This document shows positions 50,254 to 61,397 of a DNA stretch of 64,000 bases, piece after piece. Both the position numbers and the translations under genes were made by a program. The notes under the pieces are model-generated. The model was given only the letters and a program-made list of their open reading frames with translations, was not told where the DNA came from and made no database searches. This DNA comes from Begonia masoniana (Eukaryota > Streptophyta > Magnoliopsida > Cucurbitales > Begoniaceae), in the NCBI GenBank assembly GCA_022432975.1, contig CM039511.1:21850557-21914556 (forward strand), read 5' to 3'. Positions within the stretch are counted from its first letter, which is position 1. Each line of letters opens with the position of its first letter.

Positions 50254-52666
50254 TGTAATGCCCCCGAACCCACCCCGGCTCGGTGCGCGCTACCTTGCTA
50301 ACAAATCCCGCGTTTAAAACAAAATTTAAAATAATTTTTGATAAATTTTGGACTCGATTTTTGGGTTTTTCGAACCCTCAAAAATGGTTGGAAAACGTTC
50401 CTCAAATACGTTTAAAATACGTCGAAAAAGGTCGGGTTAAAACATATTTGAAAATCAAAAAATTTAAAAAAAAAACCGGTCTGGCCCGGTTTAGGCACCG
50501 CACGCGCGCTTGCTGCGCACATCGTGCGTGCAGCAGCGACCAGCGGGCGCGAGGTGCCGATCAATTGGTGACCTCTCGGGTCGCCAGGCGTACCAACTGT
50601 AGCGCCTGCCGATCGATCGGCACTGGGTGCTGCGCGCGCCCAGCGTGCCTCCTGCGCGCACTCCATTGCACCACGCGCGCACGCCTCGGCCCCTCCGCGC
50701 CCTTTTTTAATTTTCCCTAATTTTCCACCGAGCCAAACTATTCCAATTTACCCAAAATTTCATCCCAATAATGCCGACATCCCCGACTCCGTGCTTCGTA
50801 AAAATCTTGGAAAATCGACCTCAAAAATGTCAACGATAATGTAGAAACTGTGAAACCCGACGTTGTTTATTTTAAAACCAAACGAGCAGCAGAACGACTA
50901 AAATTACCAAAACCCAAAATCTGAATTTCAACACTTTATAAAACATATTCCAAACAGTTCTAAAACATTCTTTACAACGTTATAAATCCCTAGCTTTTAT
51001 ACATCAAATCCAATGAAACGACAAACTCTTACAAACCTCCAAATAAGTATAAACTAAACACGATCCAAAAATACCGTTCCACCCACATCTTTCTGAAGAT
51101 CATGGTCGAGACGCCCCGACAACTGCCTGCACTGGCATACCGCGTACATCACCTACTGCGTCCCACACCTAGCTTTCCTCGTAGCTCTCACCTGCAAAGA
51201 CATCGCCACCTACACCATAGAACACAAAACGTAAGCCTAATGCTTAGCATGTAGAGAACAATGCAGTTCAAAATCATGCACAATGCACCACAATACTCAC
51301 ACACAATTGAAACTTTCAATAGATAGTAGACTGTGTAGCACCGGCATACCGCGTACATCACCTACTGCGTCCCACACCTAGCTTTCCTCGTAGCTCTCAC
51401 CTGCAAAGACATCGCCACCTACACCATAGAACACAAAACGTAAGCCTAATGCTTAGCATGTAGAGAACAATGCAGTTCAAAACCATGCACAATGCACCAC
51501 AATACTCACACACAATTGAAACTTTCAATAGATAGTAGACGTGTAGAGGTTTACGGAATGAGGTGGCACGTCGAAATCCATTGAAAAATGAATAAGTTAT
51601 GGCCGTTGGAAGTTAGAACACTAAAATTGGTGGAAAAATCGGGTTTTAAGTATTAGTTTGTAAAGTTGGCTCAAATTTCTCGCTAGATCTTAGTTATACA
51701 TTTCCTAGAACTCTTAGAAGTTTACTAAGTGGATTGTTTCCTTAATGTGCTAGGTTATTGACCGAGTAAGTTGTGTAATTGGAGTAAGCCATAACGTGCG
51801 GAGTATCTAGGTAAGTAGCGGAGTGTATGTGTTTTGCCAAACTTTCTAATTTCGACGGTGCATTTAGTTTACAAAACTGGTTTTTTATAACTTTCACCAA
51901 ACTTTAATCTAACTCTAAAAACAACCTAAACTAATCCATCTAACCTTTAAAACACTAAAATTAGGAAGGAAACTAACAATTGAAACCAAAATTTCGAACC
52001 CTTCTCTTTAGGGTTTCTAAACCCTACACAAATTCAACCAAAACCACGCCAAAAATCAACACCTAAAGATATTAAACTCAAAACACACTTAACTTACCAC
52101 TCAAAACTCTTGAAAATCTTGATGAAAAGGTGGAGGGGAAGCCCTTCTTGCTGCTGGTTTTCACGAGGGAGAAGGATGGAAGAAAGTAGATTTTGAAATT
52201 TTAACATCCACTTTACCAATTTATAAAATAAAAGTTTTTCTACTTTTAAATTTTACCTAACACTTGAATTTTGCAAATTAACCCCACACCCTCCACTACC
52301 ATTAATCCAATGTGCAAAGCATCCAAAAGTAATCCCCTTCTATTTAACTTTTTCCTCCCATTGGTTCATAATTTCAAATTGACTTTCCAACTGCACTTTT
52401 TGACTTTTCAACACTCATACTCTTCCTTTCTTTATTCCAACGTTGAAGCTTCTATTTCTATCCTCTTTTGTTCACTTTTAATTACCTTAAAGTAAATCAA
52501 CTCAACCCCAATTCTAACTAATTAAATCTAGGGTTTTCCTCTTAACTTTCTCTTCCAATTTCACTCTTAAAATTATACGCTTGGTATAACCCTAGCATTA
52601 CATTAAGCTCCCAAAACATCTAATATAAGGGCTACGTATGTCAAGGGAAATTTTTCGGGTGTTACA
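50254..52666 (-). repeat. Element G 5' LTR (right), with internal inversion and duplication
   Basis: 2413 bp. It matches the left LTR except for three changes. A 209-bp tandem duplication spans 51129-51337 and 51338-51546. A segment of about 316 bp (51523-51838) is inverted relative to the left LTR (46390-46700). About 0.5 kb of the left LTR (near 45830-46370) is missing. The inverted segment carries the donor motif, now on the plus strand as CTAG|GTAAGT near 51810. Confidence 0.85.
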
Positions 52667-52671
52667 ATGAT

Positions 52672-53699
52672 CCTGATCAACATATTGATTTTTGATAGTT
52701 TCTAATAATTTGATCTGCCTTTCTTTTGAACTCAAATCTGGATATTGAGTTTTAATCATGGCCTTCATTTGATTTATAAAATTGGGAGATTCAGTCTTCT
52801 CTGAAGTGGATTTCTGACTTTGGCTTTGAAAATGTTTGATAATAATATTTGGTTTCTCCAGAGAGTTCTCGAGATCGAATCGAGACCACCACTTGACGTG
52901 GAAATTTCTCTGGAGTTCTGGTAATCCAAGATGATCCTTGTCAATTTCAAGGTTCCACTGCCAAATCCAATTGATCTAGAACTCGGAGCAAAACCATAAT
53001 AGATCTTGGCCAAAGAACTTGGATTTTTGTATTGATATAATTGGATGATATTTTACCCAAGAAGGAAAATTATCTTGAAGGGTTTTTGGAAAGATACTGA
53101 TTTCAGGAGAGTGTGATTCCCACCAGTGAAGAAACCAGCTGGGAAACTTGTCATCAGTATTCAAAATATCTAGATTAATGGTGAAGAACCATGAATGAAA
53201 TCTCACTGGGTTTTGATAATAAAATGTATATGACCATGCATGGATATAGTCCCAATAATTGAACTTGTGGTCATTCTTTAATGATCTTGTAGAAAAAATT
53301 GATAGTCCTCATTCTTGTGGATGAATAACTCTAATGATAAAACACTTAGAATGTGTTATGAGGGATTTGATGTTTCCTTCACCATGATAATGATGAAAAA
53401 TTTGAACTGATTTGGTTTCAACAAGAATAGCCTCATAATAATAACGAGGTTGCTGATGCATAATTAAAAGAAACAAGATATCTTTCTTTAAGATACCATG
53501 CATCTTTTTGGATTAATGATATATCTTTCTCAGAAAGAGTGAGAAAGGATTCAACCAATCTCTTTTTGATATACTGCGGTCCACTTTGTAGGACTTCTTT
53601 AGCAGTCTTCTCGACATTTTCATTGATTTTTGATGTTTCCACTATTTTGGGATGTTTTGATGATTCCGCAATAGTCGAAAAATCAAATTGATAAGACAT
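52672..53699 (-). pseudogene. Pararetrovirus downstream ORF, N-terminal part
   Basis: Begins ATG (MSYQFDFSTIAES) just after the RNase H stop and reads through several frames (53433-53699, 52976-53206 with FFTINLDILNTDDKFPSWF, 52774-53013). Insertion G interrupts it at 52666. The aromatic, Trp-rich sequence does not let me name a function. Confidence 0.55.
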
Positions 53700-53736
53700 T
53701 TTTGATTTGCTGTGACCTCAGCCTCAGCGTCGGCCT

Positions 53737-54277
53737 TTACCCCTCGAAGGGAACTGCATCCTGCAGGAATTCTCTTGTAAGAAAATCTGGCAAAGAATTG
53801 TTAGTACCTTTAATATATTCGATAGAGAAATCAAATATAGATAACTCAGATTGCCATCTTGCAAAAATTTGTTTTGATGCTAAATTTTTTACATCTTTTG
53901 ATAAAATATGTTTCACAGAAGAACATTCAATTCTGAGAATAAATTTTTGATTAAGCAAATCATCTTGAAATTTTTGAATGCATTTAACAATAGAAAGCAT
54001 TTCATTTTTGACTGTAGAATAATTTAATTGGGTTGGTTTCCAAAACCCTGAAGTGAATCTAATTAATTCTTCTTTGGTTGTGGTTGGATTAAATTGTTCA
54101 AGAATACCTCCAAAACCTATATTAGAGGCATAAGTTTCAACAATTTTATTCCAAGAAACATTTGCTAAGCATAAACAAGGTAAATTCTTAGCTTTTAATT
54201 TGATGCATTTGAAAGCTTCGGTATGATCATTAGTCCAAGGAGGTGGATTTTTTTGTAATCTTTTATATAAATAAAAG
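53737..54277 (-). pseudogene. Pararetrovirus RNase H
   Basis: Downstream of RT on the minus strand. Motifs are ASNIGFGGILEQ, NEMLSIVKCIQKFQ, and FSIEYIKGTNNSLPDFLTRE, the last a Caulimoviridae-like RNase H end. The first catalytic Asp is changed: the motif reads ETYAS where the family has TDAS. Insertion H cuts the gene from RT at 54278. Only 53737-54000 is annotated by an ATG frame; the rest continues upstream without one. Confidence 0.72.
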
Positions 54278-55426
54278 TGTAAAGCCCCCCGAACCCGCCC
54301 CGACTCGGTTCGTTATTTTGCTAACTCAAACCTGCGTTTAAAACGACGTTTAAAATAATTTTTGATAAATTTTCGACTCGGTTTTCGATTTTTTCAAACC
54401 CTCAAAAAATGTTGGAAAATGTGCCAAAAATACATTTAAAATATGCCGGAAAAAGTTGAGTCAAAATATTTTGGAAATAAGAAAAAAAATAAAAAAAAAT
54501 TAAAGTCGGGTGTGCAAGGCGCCACACGAGCACGCTGGGCGCCACGCGCGCCCAGGCAGCGCGCCCGCGCGCTCTTCTGCAGCGCGCCGTGCGCGCCCAT
54601 GGCCGATCGATCAGCGCTGAGGGCCGATCGATCGGTCCCTCTCGGGTTTCTTCGGCCAAAAATGCCCATTTTTTCATTTTTTCACTTTTTCCAACTTTTC
54701 TTCAATTTTCTCCAAGCTAAACACTTCTAAATCACCTTAAAATTTACCCACACATTGCCGACACCCTCGACTCCTTATCCCATAAAAATCTTGGAAAACC
54801 AACTTAAAACGGATAACGAAAAACTAAAGAACGTAAACCCGACGTTATTTATTTTCAAACTAAAACGAGCGGCATAACGCCTAAAATTTTCTAAAACTGA
54901 AATCCTAGAAATCAAACAGTTTATAAAAACATATTCAAACAGTCCCAAAGCATTTTTTTACAAAAGTTATTTAACACCATATATCACACAAACACAAGTC
55001 CATAAAACTACCAAAAATACAAATCCTCCCCACCTCCCGAAGACCATGGTCGAGGCGCCCCGACAACTGCCTGCACCGGCATACCGCATACATCAACGAC
55101 TGCGTCCTAATCCTAGCTTTCCACATAGTTCTCACCTGTAACTCTGTCGTCACCTACACCACAGAACACACACACATACACGTAAGCTTACGCTTAGCAA
55201 GTAGGGGATAACAAAAATAAACATGCACAAAGCACACACAATCCTCACACAACCCTAACACATACAGTTTCTACTCGCTCTGTTGTTCTCGTTTCGTTTT
55301 CTTTGCATTGTTCTATCATAGAACCCCTCACCAGTGCTAACCTCGCACCTTCACGCGACTAAGCGACTCCCTTAGAAGTCCCTCCCAGGTGCCACCCTAA
55401 CGCGACTGGGCGACTCTGACGGAGTC

Positions 55427-55802
55427 TGTAACGACCCCGTTTCTCAGCAAGATATTGTCCGCTCTGGGGATTGGGCCGCAGCCCAATATCCTCCACTCAC
55501 GGCTTTGTTTGGCGAGAACTTCCCGGAAGGTCACCCAACCTGGAATTGCTCTCGCCGAAGCACTTTTAACTTCGGAGTTCTTATGGGATCCGTTGCCAAT
55601 TGTGCTCCAAAAAGCGTCTTGCTAATTGAGAGGGTCTCTTTACATATGTTTCATTTCCACATACTTCCCCAAGCGATGTGGGATTGTGACGTCCTCCTTT
55701 TTACGACCTTTCACCTTTTGGTTCACCCGCGCGGTCTTACCGCCATCCGGGTTCCTGTTCGTGCAGCCATCATACCCATACGTGCATATTCGGGTCATCA
55801 CA
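55427..55802 (-). mobile_element. Cassandra-like solo LTR with 5S rRNA sequence
   Basis: 376-bp insert inside LTR H's array with TG...CA ends (minus strand TGTGATGACCCG to GGGGTCGTTACA) and a perfect GAGTC duplication (55422-55426 and 55803-55807). Minus-strand 55518-55604 matches 5S rRNA: GGATCCCATAAGAACTCCG, GTTAAAAGTGCTTCGGCGAG and GGGTGACCTTCCGGGAAGT. Cassandra elements are TRIMs whose LTRs carry 5S sequence and its RNA polymerase III promoter. GTCACAATCCCACATC is also typical. Only one LTR is present. Confidence 0.85.
55518..55604 (-). ncRNA. 5S rRNA-derived segment within the Cassandra-like LTR
   Basis: Covers most of the 5S 3' two-thirds, including the internal control region words, with substitutions (AAAAGTGC for AAGCGTGC, and others). 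It is not a functional 5S gene copy: it lacks the true 5S 5' end, and the surrounding sequence is LTR. Confidence 0.7.
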
Positions 55803-56645
55803 GAGTCCCTCGCAGGTGTCCGACACTCACAAAGTTCCTCGCAAGTGCCACCCTAACGCTACTGGGCGACTCCCTTCGGAGTCCCTCACAGGTGTCACTC
55901 TAACGCGACTGGGCAACTCCACTATAGTCCCTCACAGGTGTCCACCCTAACGCGACTAGGCAACTCTCGTAGAGTCCCTCGCAGGTGTCACCGTAACGCG
56001 ACTAGGTGACTCACACTATAGTCCCTCGCAGGTGTCACCGTAACGCGACTAGGTGACTCACACGAAGTCCCTCGCAGGTGTCACCTTAACGCGACTGAGC
56101 GACTCTACTAAAACCATGCCCAGGTGCCACCCTAACGCGACTGGGTGACTCTCCTCGAGTCCCTCGCGGGTGCCACCTTAACGCGACCCCACAAAACCAT
56201 ATTGCCACATTGCCTTTCTATTTATCAGTTTCCGTTTCATACTCACCATTCGAAACCATGCTCTAGGTCAATACAATACTTAATCAACAAAGAAGGCAAA
56301 ACAACCAAACAACAAACAAACAAACAACCAAACAACAAATAGTTTCCTACCGTTCCATGGTGTAGGCCTGAAGGCAACAAAACACACGTCCACTACTTAC
56401 CTGGTTTCCCGGCACGTAACAGTTACTTTGACTATGCTAATTGCTCTCTCGTCAACTTAGAAAATATAGGAAAAATCATTTAGTCACAACCTAAGAAATT
56501 CTAAAGAATACCTAGATCAAAACTAACAACAATTACTCTCCATTCAAAAGCTTAAGGAAATACTAGAATTAACTTAAGCTCATATAAAACATCTAGTCTA
56601 AGAATTACATATGTTAAGGAAAAAGTTTCTGGGTGTTACAAAAAG

Positions 56646-58080
56646 TATCTTGTGCAAGGTTTTGATAAAAATCACCTAAATAATTTAGGCTACCAAGAAA
56701 TCTTTGAAGTTGAGTTTTGTCTTTAATTTCATCAGGAAATTTAGATGCAATCTCTATACTTCTATTGATTGGGACAATTGTTCCTTGATTGATAGTATGT
56801 CCTAAAAAGCGAATAGTTGTTTTGAATAACTGCATTTTAGGAGCAGAAATTACTAATCCATTTCTTTTGATGATATCTTTAATAATTTTAAGATGTTTAA
56901 AGTGTTGATCTATTGATGATGAAAAAACAAGTATATCATCAATATAAACTATGCAAAATATACTTGTTTTTTCTATTGATGATGAAAATGTATCATTCAT
57001 GATGTTTTGGAATTCAGATGGAGCATTTTTAAGACCAAAAGGCATAACGTTCCATTCAAAGTGTCCAAAAGGGACAACAAATGCAGTTTTATATCGATCT
57101 TCTTCGGTAATTTGAATCTGCCAATATCCAGATTTTAAATCAAATTTGGAAAATATAGATGCAGATTGTAAACGAACTAAAAGATCTTTTTTGTTGGGTA
57201 ATGGATATCTAATCCATTTTAAAACATCATTTAGTGGTTTATAATTAATAACAAGACGAGGAACTCCTCATTCTTTTTCAGCATTGTTATTAACATAGAA
57301 AGTTGTACAACTCCACAGCGAATAACTTTTACGAATAAGCCCTTTGTCTAAAAGAGTTGTAATTTCTTTCTTACATAATTCTAAATAGTCATGCTTCATT
57401 TGACTAGGACGAGCTTTGGTTGGAATTAATTTTTCATTATAATTTGGGATATATGAAAGTGAAACGATATGTCATTTTCTTTCCCAGAAGGCATTTGGAG
57501 TCTGTTCACAAACTACAGAATTAAACAATGTTTTAATATCTTTAATTTTCTTAATGATTACTGGACTTTGAAGTTGTTGATCAATTTTCATATTACAAAT
57601 TTCTGTTTTAAGAAAATTGATATGTTTTTCTTTCATTTTCATAGAATGATTTGATTTCATTTATAATTTTGATTTCTGGATCAGAAATAAATTGATAAAG
57701 AATTTCCTGACCTTCAATAGTTGCATATATGCCAGTGTTATTAATTATCTTTATTGGCATTATTTTGTTGAGAAAAGGTGTTCCAAGAATCCCTTTTTGT
57801 TGTAAGTTTTTAACAAGTAAAAAACTTGTTTCCACACTAGTTTCATTATTACAAATAGAAACTTTGGATAATTTATATTTGATTTTTAATTTAGTACCAC
57901 CAGCGGCAGTTAAGGATTTGGTAGTTTTTTCAAAATATTTGAAAGGAACAATTCCTTCTTGAATACAATTAATATCAGCTCCACTATCAACAAGAGCAGT
58001 GATATTTTCAATGACATAAGCTGGATTGATGATTAAAGTAATTTTAATATACCATTTTTGAAAAAGAACTCGATTGATAT
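56646..58080 (-). pseudogene. Pararetrovirus protease and reverse transcriptase
   Basis: The protease motif DSGAD lies at 57974-57988 (minus), followed by GTPFL near 57770. RT follows: MPFGLKNAPSEFQNIM begins at 57045, the catalytic YIDD is intact at 56935-56946, and FLGHTINQG follows near 56790. The annotated frame 56614-57045 runs into insertion H, which separates RT from RNase H. Stops occur in the upstream part of RT, for example around 57270. These enzymes would copy pregenomic RNA into virion DNA. Confidence 0.82.
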
Positions 58081-58089
58081 TATTTAAAA

Positions 58090-58434
58090 CGGTAATTATC
58101 GATTTGAACCTTGTACTATATATTTTTTTTCAATTCGCCCCTGTACTAAAACTGAACCCGAAATGATTCTTGGAACACCTTCTCATTAAGTTATGTTAAA
58201 AAATAATAAAAATTTCCAGATTATCTTCTCATTAAGTAGTGAACATGTGATGAAAATTTCAACTGAATCTAAGATCGTTTGGTAATTTTTTAAATGAAGG
58301 TTTAATGAAATTATTGATAGAAGGTCAAAATTGATAACAGAATCAAAGCACAGTGTTCGGTTTGCCAGTTTTTTTAGTACAGGGGGCGAATTGAATAAAA
58401 ATTTATAGTACAAGGTTTAAATTGATAATTACCC
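58090..58434. mobile_element. Mutator-like MITE (345 bp) inside the pararetrovirus
   Basis: Terminal inverted repeats of about 55-60 bp pair GGTAATTATC with GATAATTACC, CCTTGTACTATA with TATAGTACAAGG, and CAATTCGCCCCTGTACTAAA with its complement. It is flanked by a perfect 9-bp duplication TATTTAAAA (58081-58089 and 58435-58443), as expected for Mutator-like elements. No transposase is encoded; the interior frame at 58186-58413 is a by-product. Confidence 0.9.
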
Positions 58435-58443
58435 TATTTAAAA

Positions 58444-58937
58444 AGGTTCTTCTTCTTCTTTTGGAGAATTATTATGACTTGTTTCGAGATAATCTATCAT
58501 ATTCTCTAATTTAGAGATACGTTTATCCATTTGTATTTGATATTGATAATAATTTGAACGAAGTTAAATTAACCCTGATTTTAATTCATTAACTTCTTGA
58601 TTAAGATCTTGGATTGTTACAAGTTTGGAAACTGAAACATTTTCTAATCGATCAAATACTTTATTAAGACTGTAGTATTTGGAAGTTAGAAGTTTTTCTG
58701 GATCAATATCTTTGGAGTCTCTAGGATATCTATTTGGAGTCTCTAGAGGATCTTTTGAATTTTGTATAATTATTTCTACTATTTTGGTTCGAATAGTAGG
58801 ATCAGGAATTTGATCAATTACCTCAATTATTTCTTGTTAATGTTTCATTAAAACATTTATGGATAAATTTTTTCCACAACAGGTAGTATTACATTCCTCT
58901 TCAGATGATGAAGAATATGAAAATGATTCTTCACTAC
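58444..58937 (-). pseudogene. Pararetrovirus coding remnant upstream of protease
   Basis: Minus-strand frames give an acidic Ser/Glu run with nearby cysteines (SSSEEECNTTCCGKN), PDPTIRTKIVEIIIQNSKDP, and a heptad-rich stretch likely to form a coiled coil (NVSVSKLVTIQDLNQEVNEL). At least two stops are visible. By position it belongs to the coat or virion-associated part of the polyprotein, but I cannot assign it. LTR I cuts it at 58938. Confidence 0.5.
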
Positions 58938-60223
58938 TGTAATACCCCGGGTTTTTAGGATAAATTAATTAATTTATTTTGAAATAATTATTCGGTTAGT
59001 TGTCGGATCTTTCGGGAGTTCCGATGGTGAGGTTTAAACCCAGCGTGAAGTAAGAGTCAATTCAAGGGAGATTGACAAATGGAGAACAGAATTTGACAAA
59101 AGTTTCGAAGCGGCAAAGCGGTAAATACTATTTTCTTTTATTATTGTGTTTTGTTTTAAAAGAAAATATTAACTGTTTTCTTTTAAAACAACCGAATGGC
59201 TTCGTGAAGAAGCCATTCGGCTGTATTCTTCTTCGCGGGCAGAGAGCATAACAGAGAAGGGGCAGGTCGCGATCGACGATTGGCTGAGCAAACCATCACA
59301 ATTTTCGGCGTTCTCCGACCAGGCGACGGCGGTGAGCGGGTTCCAGGCTGTCTCCGTGCACAAACCGACTAGTAAAGCTCAGTTTTCTTTTCTGCTCTGT
59401 TTCTGGTTCTGTTCATGGCTGAGGGTGACGAGCTTGATTAAGCTCCGATCACCGGCCATTTTTGGGCGGTCTTGGCCCGAGATTGCTGGACATTGGGTCG
59501 GCAATAATCGACGGGCCGTGAAGAGCCTTGTTTGGGCTAAAATCGACAAGCCCAGTTCGGGCATTTTGATTTTTTGCTATATGGAGCCTCGGGATTTTGG
59601 TTAGATTATGCTATTGAGAGTAAATGTGGTTGATTGGTAAGGCAATGGGTGAGAATCGATGAAAAACCGAGATGGGGAGAAATTTCTGGTTAAGGAGCAG
59701 AATCAGATTTTGCAATTTTTGACCTAGCTGCGACCGTTTGTTTTAAATTTCCTTTTGGTAGGTTAAACTAGGTTATTAGAGGAGTATGTGGCCGTTGGAA
59801 TTGTTTGATTCCGTTAGTCGACGCGAAAGTTACGCGCGTCTGATGTTTCGGGACGGTTTTTACCAAACCCAAATTAGTGGCCGTTTAGTTGGGTTAGGCT
59901 ACAAATAGCAGTTTGAGAGTGAACTGGTGAATGTAAGCTTGATTCTAATAAAATTTGAATTTTTGTCTTAGGTGAAGCCGTAGGTGGACAGGGAATCGAG
60001 CAAACCCAGCAAGTTAGGACGCCAGGTAAGTAGTAGTGTGGATGTAAATGATTGAGAGCCGCCCAGAAGAGCCTACACTACAGTTATTTGCTCGTTGTGA
60101 GTCGTGTGTATGTCGTGAGTGGTCTGTATGTGATGTGTATGTGTAGTCGTTGTTAGACGTATGTTGTGAGTCTTGTGCAGGTTATGGGTTAGTTGTATGT
60201 ATGTCGTGAGTCTGGTGCAGGTT
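58938..60223 (+). mobile_element. LTR I, partial, plus strand, inserted in the pararetrovirus
   Basis: Starts TGTAATACCCCGGG and resembles the LTR type of D and B: hairpin at 59192-59220 with arms CCGAATGGCTTC and GAAGCCATTCGG, acceptor GTCTTAG|GT ending 59971, 54-bp exon-like segment 59972-60025, donor CCAG|GTAAGT at 60026, then a diverged GTCGTGAGT-type repeat (60105-60215). Its right part lies beyond LTR J, outside the window, so the TSD (expected ACTAC) cannot be checked. Confidence 0.8.
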
Positions 60224-61397
60224 TGTAACGCCCCTAGTTCTCTGAACCCAGTTTGTTACTCATAAACACGAACTTGACTAAGAAACTTTGGACCAATTTA
60301 AAATTTCGCTCGAAAGTCTAAATTTGACATTTTCTAAAACTTCAAAACGTTTAAATACTTGCAGCAGATTTCATTTGAACAAAAATAGAGTTGAACAAAA
60401 CCATAGTACAATGTTTGAGAAATCAGTTGGGTTGTTAAAGAATAATCAGCCATAAGAAATGAAAGGTTTAAATCGCGGAATACTTTAAAAGTTGCAAAAG
60501 TCAAACTCATCTGCCGCTGAACTAAGTCAACGAAAGAGCAGAAGCAAACAGAAGTCTTCCACCGATGACGTCAGCCGAATGAATTAATTCTCCAACTTCT
60601 GCCGATCACAACCGACGAGTTTTGCTACTCTCATCTACCGATGACGTCAGCCGGATGATTCGTTCATCCAGCCTCTGCCGATCATAAGACGACAAAAGAC
60701 TTTACTCACAAGACAAAACAAACAGTATACATTGACCGGTCACTAAACGACAAGGTCATTTCCTACAACTTCCGATAACTATAGCGCTCGACATCCACCA
60801 ATCGCTAAACGACAAAAGTCTAAACTTTCTATCGATGAAATAAACTACACCATTCCGATAGATTTAACACGCTATTCCTACCGGTAGAAAACAACCATCT
60901 TCTACCGATGAAAACGATGTCTTCTACCGATAGATTATCACTGCCGGTAGAAAACAGTGCAATTTATCAACAATTCATACTCTATACAAAAACAACTCTA
61001 CTACAAGGGACTTATTCGCTTTAGTGAAACCTTTCGAAAATGACTCCAATCCCTACATTGCTCAAATTCAGTAAAAACCAATGCTAAATCAGCAAAGTAC
61101 TATTTTCAGAAGATTTCAAAATGTATTTCAAAACATTGAAAACTATTACTGTCATAAGACTCAACATACTTAAGTGAAAGCATTGTCGACTGAACCAGAG
61201 AGTTTTCAAACCTAAGATCAGGACATTAAAAGTTGATTCTCTCAACAAAACTTAAACACAATTCAGCTATCCAGTTTTTCACTAAAATGCACATGAACAT
61301 CACACTGGTTAAACCGCCTCACCAATTTACCAAGTCGTGGCCTGAATGCGCTCCTCCAACATCATCTATGCAATTGTGAACTCAGGGAAATCACCTG
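60224..61397 (-). mobile_element. LTR J, partial, same family as LTR F
   Basis: TGTAACGCCCCTAG and the following 150 bases align with the start of F (39309 onward). It is minus-oriented and inserted in LTR I. Copia element K interrupts it at the position equivalent to about 42979 in F. Region 60500-60960 holds diverged CTACCGATGACGTCA and GACCGGTCACTAAACGACAA units, the unexpanded counterpart of F's array. The TSD is expected to be AGGTT but lies outside the window. Confidence 0.8.

Larger units (their letters stand above)
44809..52666 (-). mobile_element. Element G: non-autonomous gag-only Ty3/gypsy (TR-GAG-like)
   Basis: The 7858-bp element has perfect ATGAT duplications (44804-44808 and 52667-52671). 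The left (3') LTR is 44809-47559 and the right (5') LTR 50254-52666. The 2.69-kb internal region 47560-50253 holds a gag gene and about 1.4 kb of AT-rich non-coding sequence, but no protease, RT, RNase H or integrase trace. This fits the published class of terminal-repeat elements with a GAG domain, which rely on partner elements for pol functions. The purine tract and primer site are at the expected places. Confidence 0.87.
55318..56188 (-). repeat. 46-47 bp minisatellite in LTR H
   Basis: Around ten diverged units share TCCCTCGCAGGTGTCACC and AACGCGACTGGGCGACTC. Spacing measured at 55981, 56028 and 56074 is 47 and 46 bp. Diverged units suggest an older array than those of A and C. It is interrupted by the Cassandra-like insertion. 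Confidence 0.9.
54278..56640 (-). mobile_element. Solo LTR H in the pararetrovirus RT/RNase H gene
   Basis: 2363 bp, TGTAAAGCCCC to GGTGTTACA, with perfect AAAAG duplications (54273-54277 and 56641-56645). No internal region. On the minus strand, donor CCAG|GTAAGT (AC at 56399-56400) and acceptor GGTGTAG|GTGA (55154-55155) enclose the minisatellite and the Cassandra-like insert. A GC-rich block at 54510-54650 has CCGATCGATC words as in G. Confidence 0.88.
39122..58937 (-). mobile_element. Endogenous pararetrovirus (Caulimoviridae-like), minus strand, multiply interrupted
   Basis: Viral segments are 39122-39308, 43926-44808, 52672-54277 and 56646-58937. The inserts between or within them are F, G, H and a MITE. 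Minus-strand order is coiled-coil coding remnant, aspartic protease, RT, RNase H, a further ORF, then a promoter region with TATA box. This is the gene order of plant pararetroviruses rather than LTR elements, and no LTR or PBS of its own was found. Stops, frameshifts and five insertions make it defective. The genus cannot be fixed; a florendovirus-like member is plausible. Confidence 0.8.

Noticed and set aside
55518..55604. Genuine 5S rRNA gene
   Set aside because: Only part of 5S is present, with substitutions, inside a 376-bp LTR with its own TSD.
59332..59604. 90-codon frame in LTR I
   Set aside because: Lies in the LTR leader region and a homologous stretch in D is not open in the same way.
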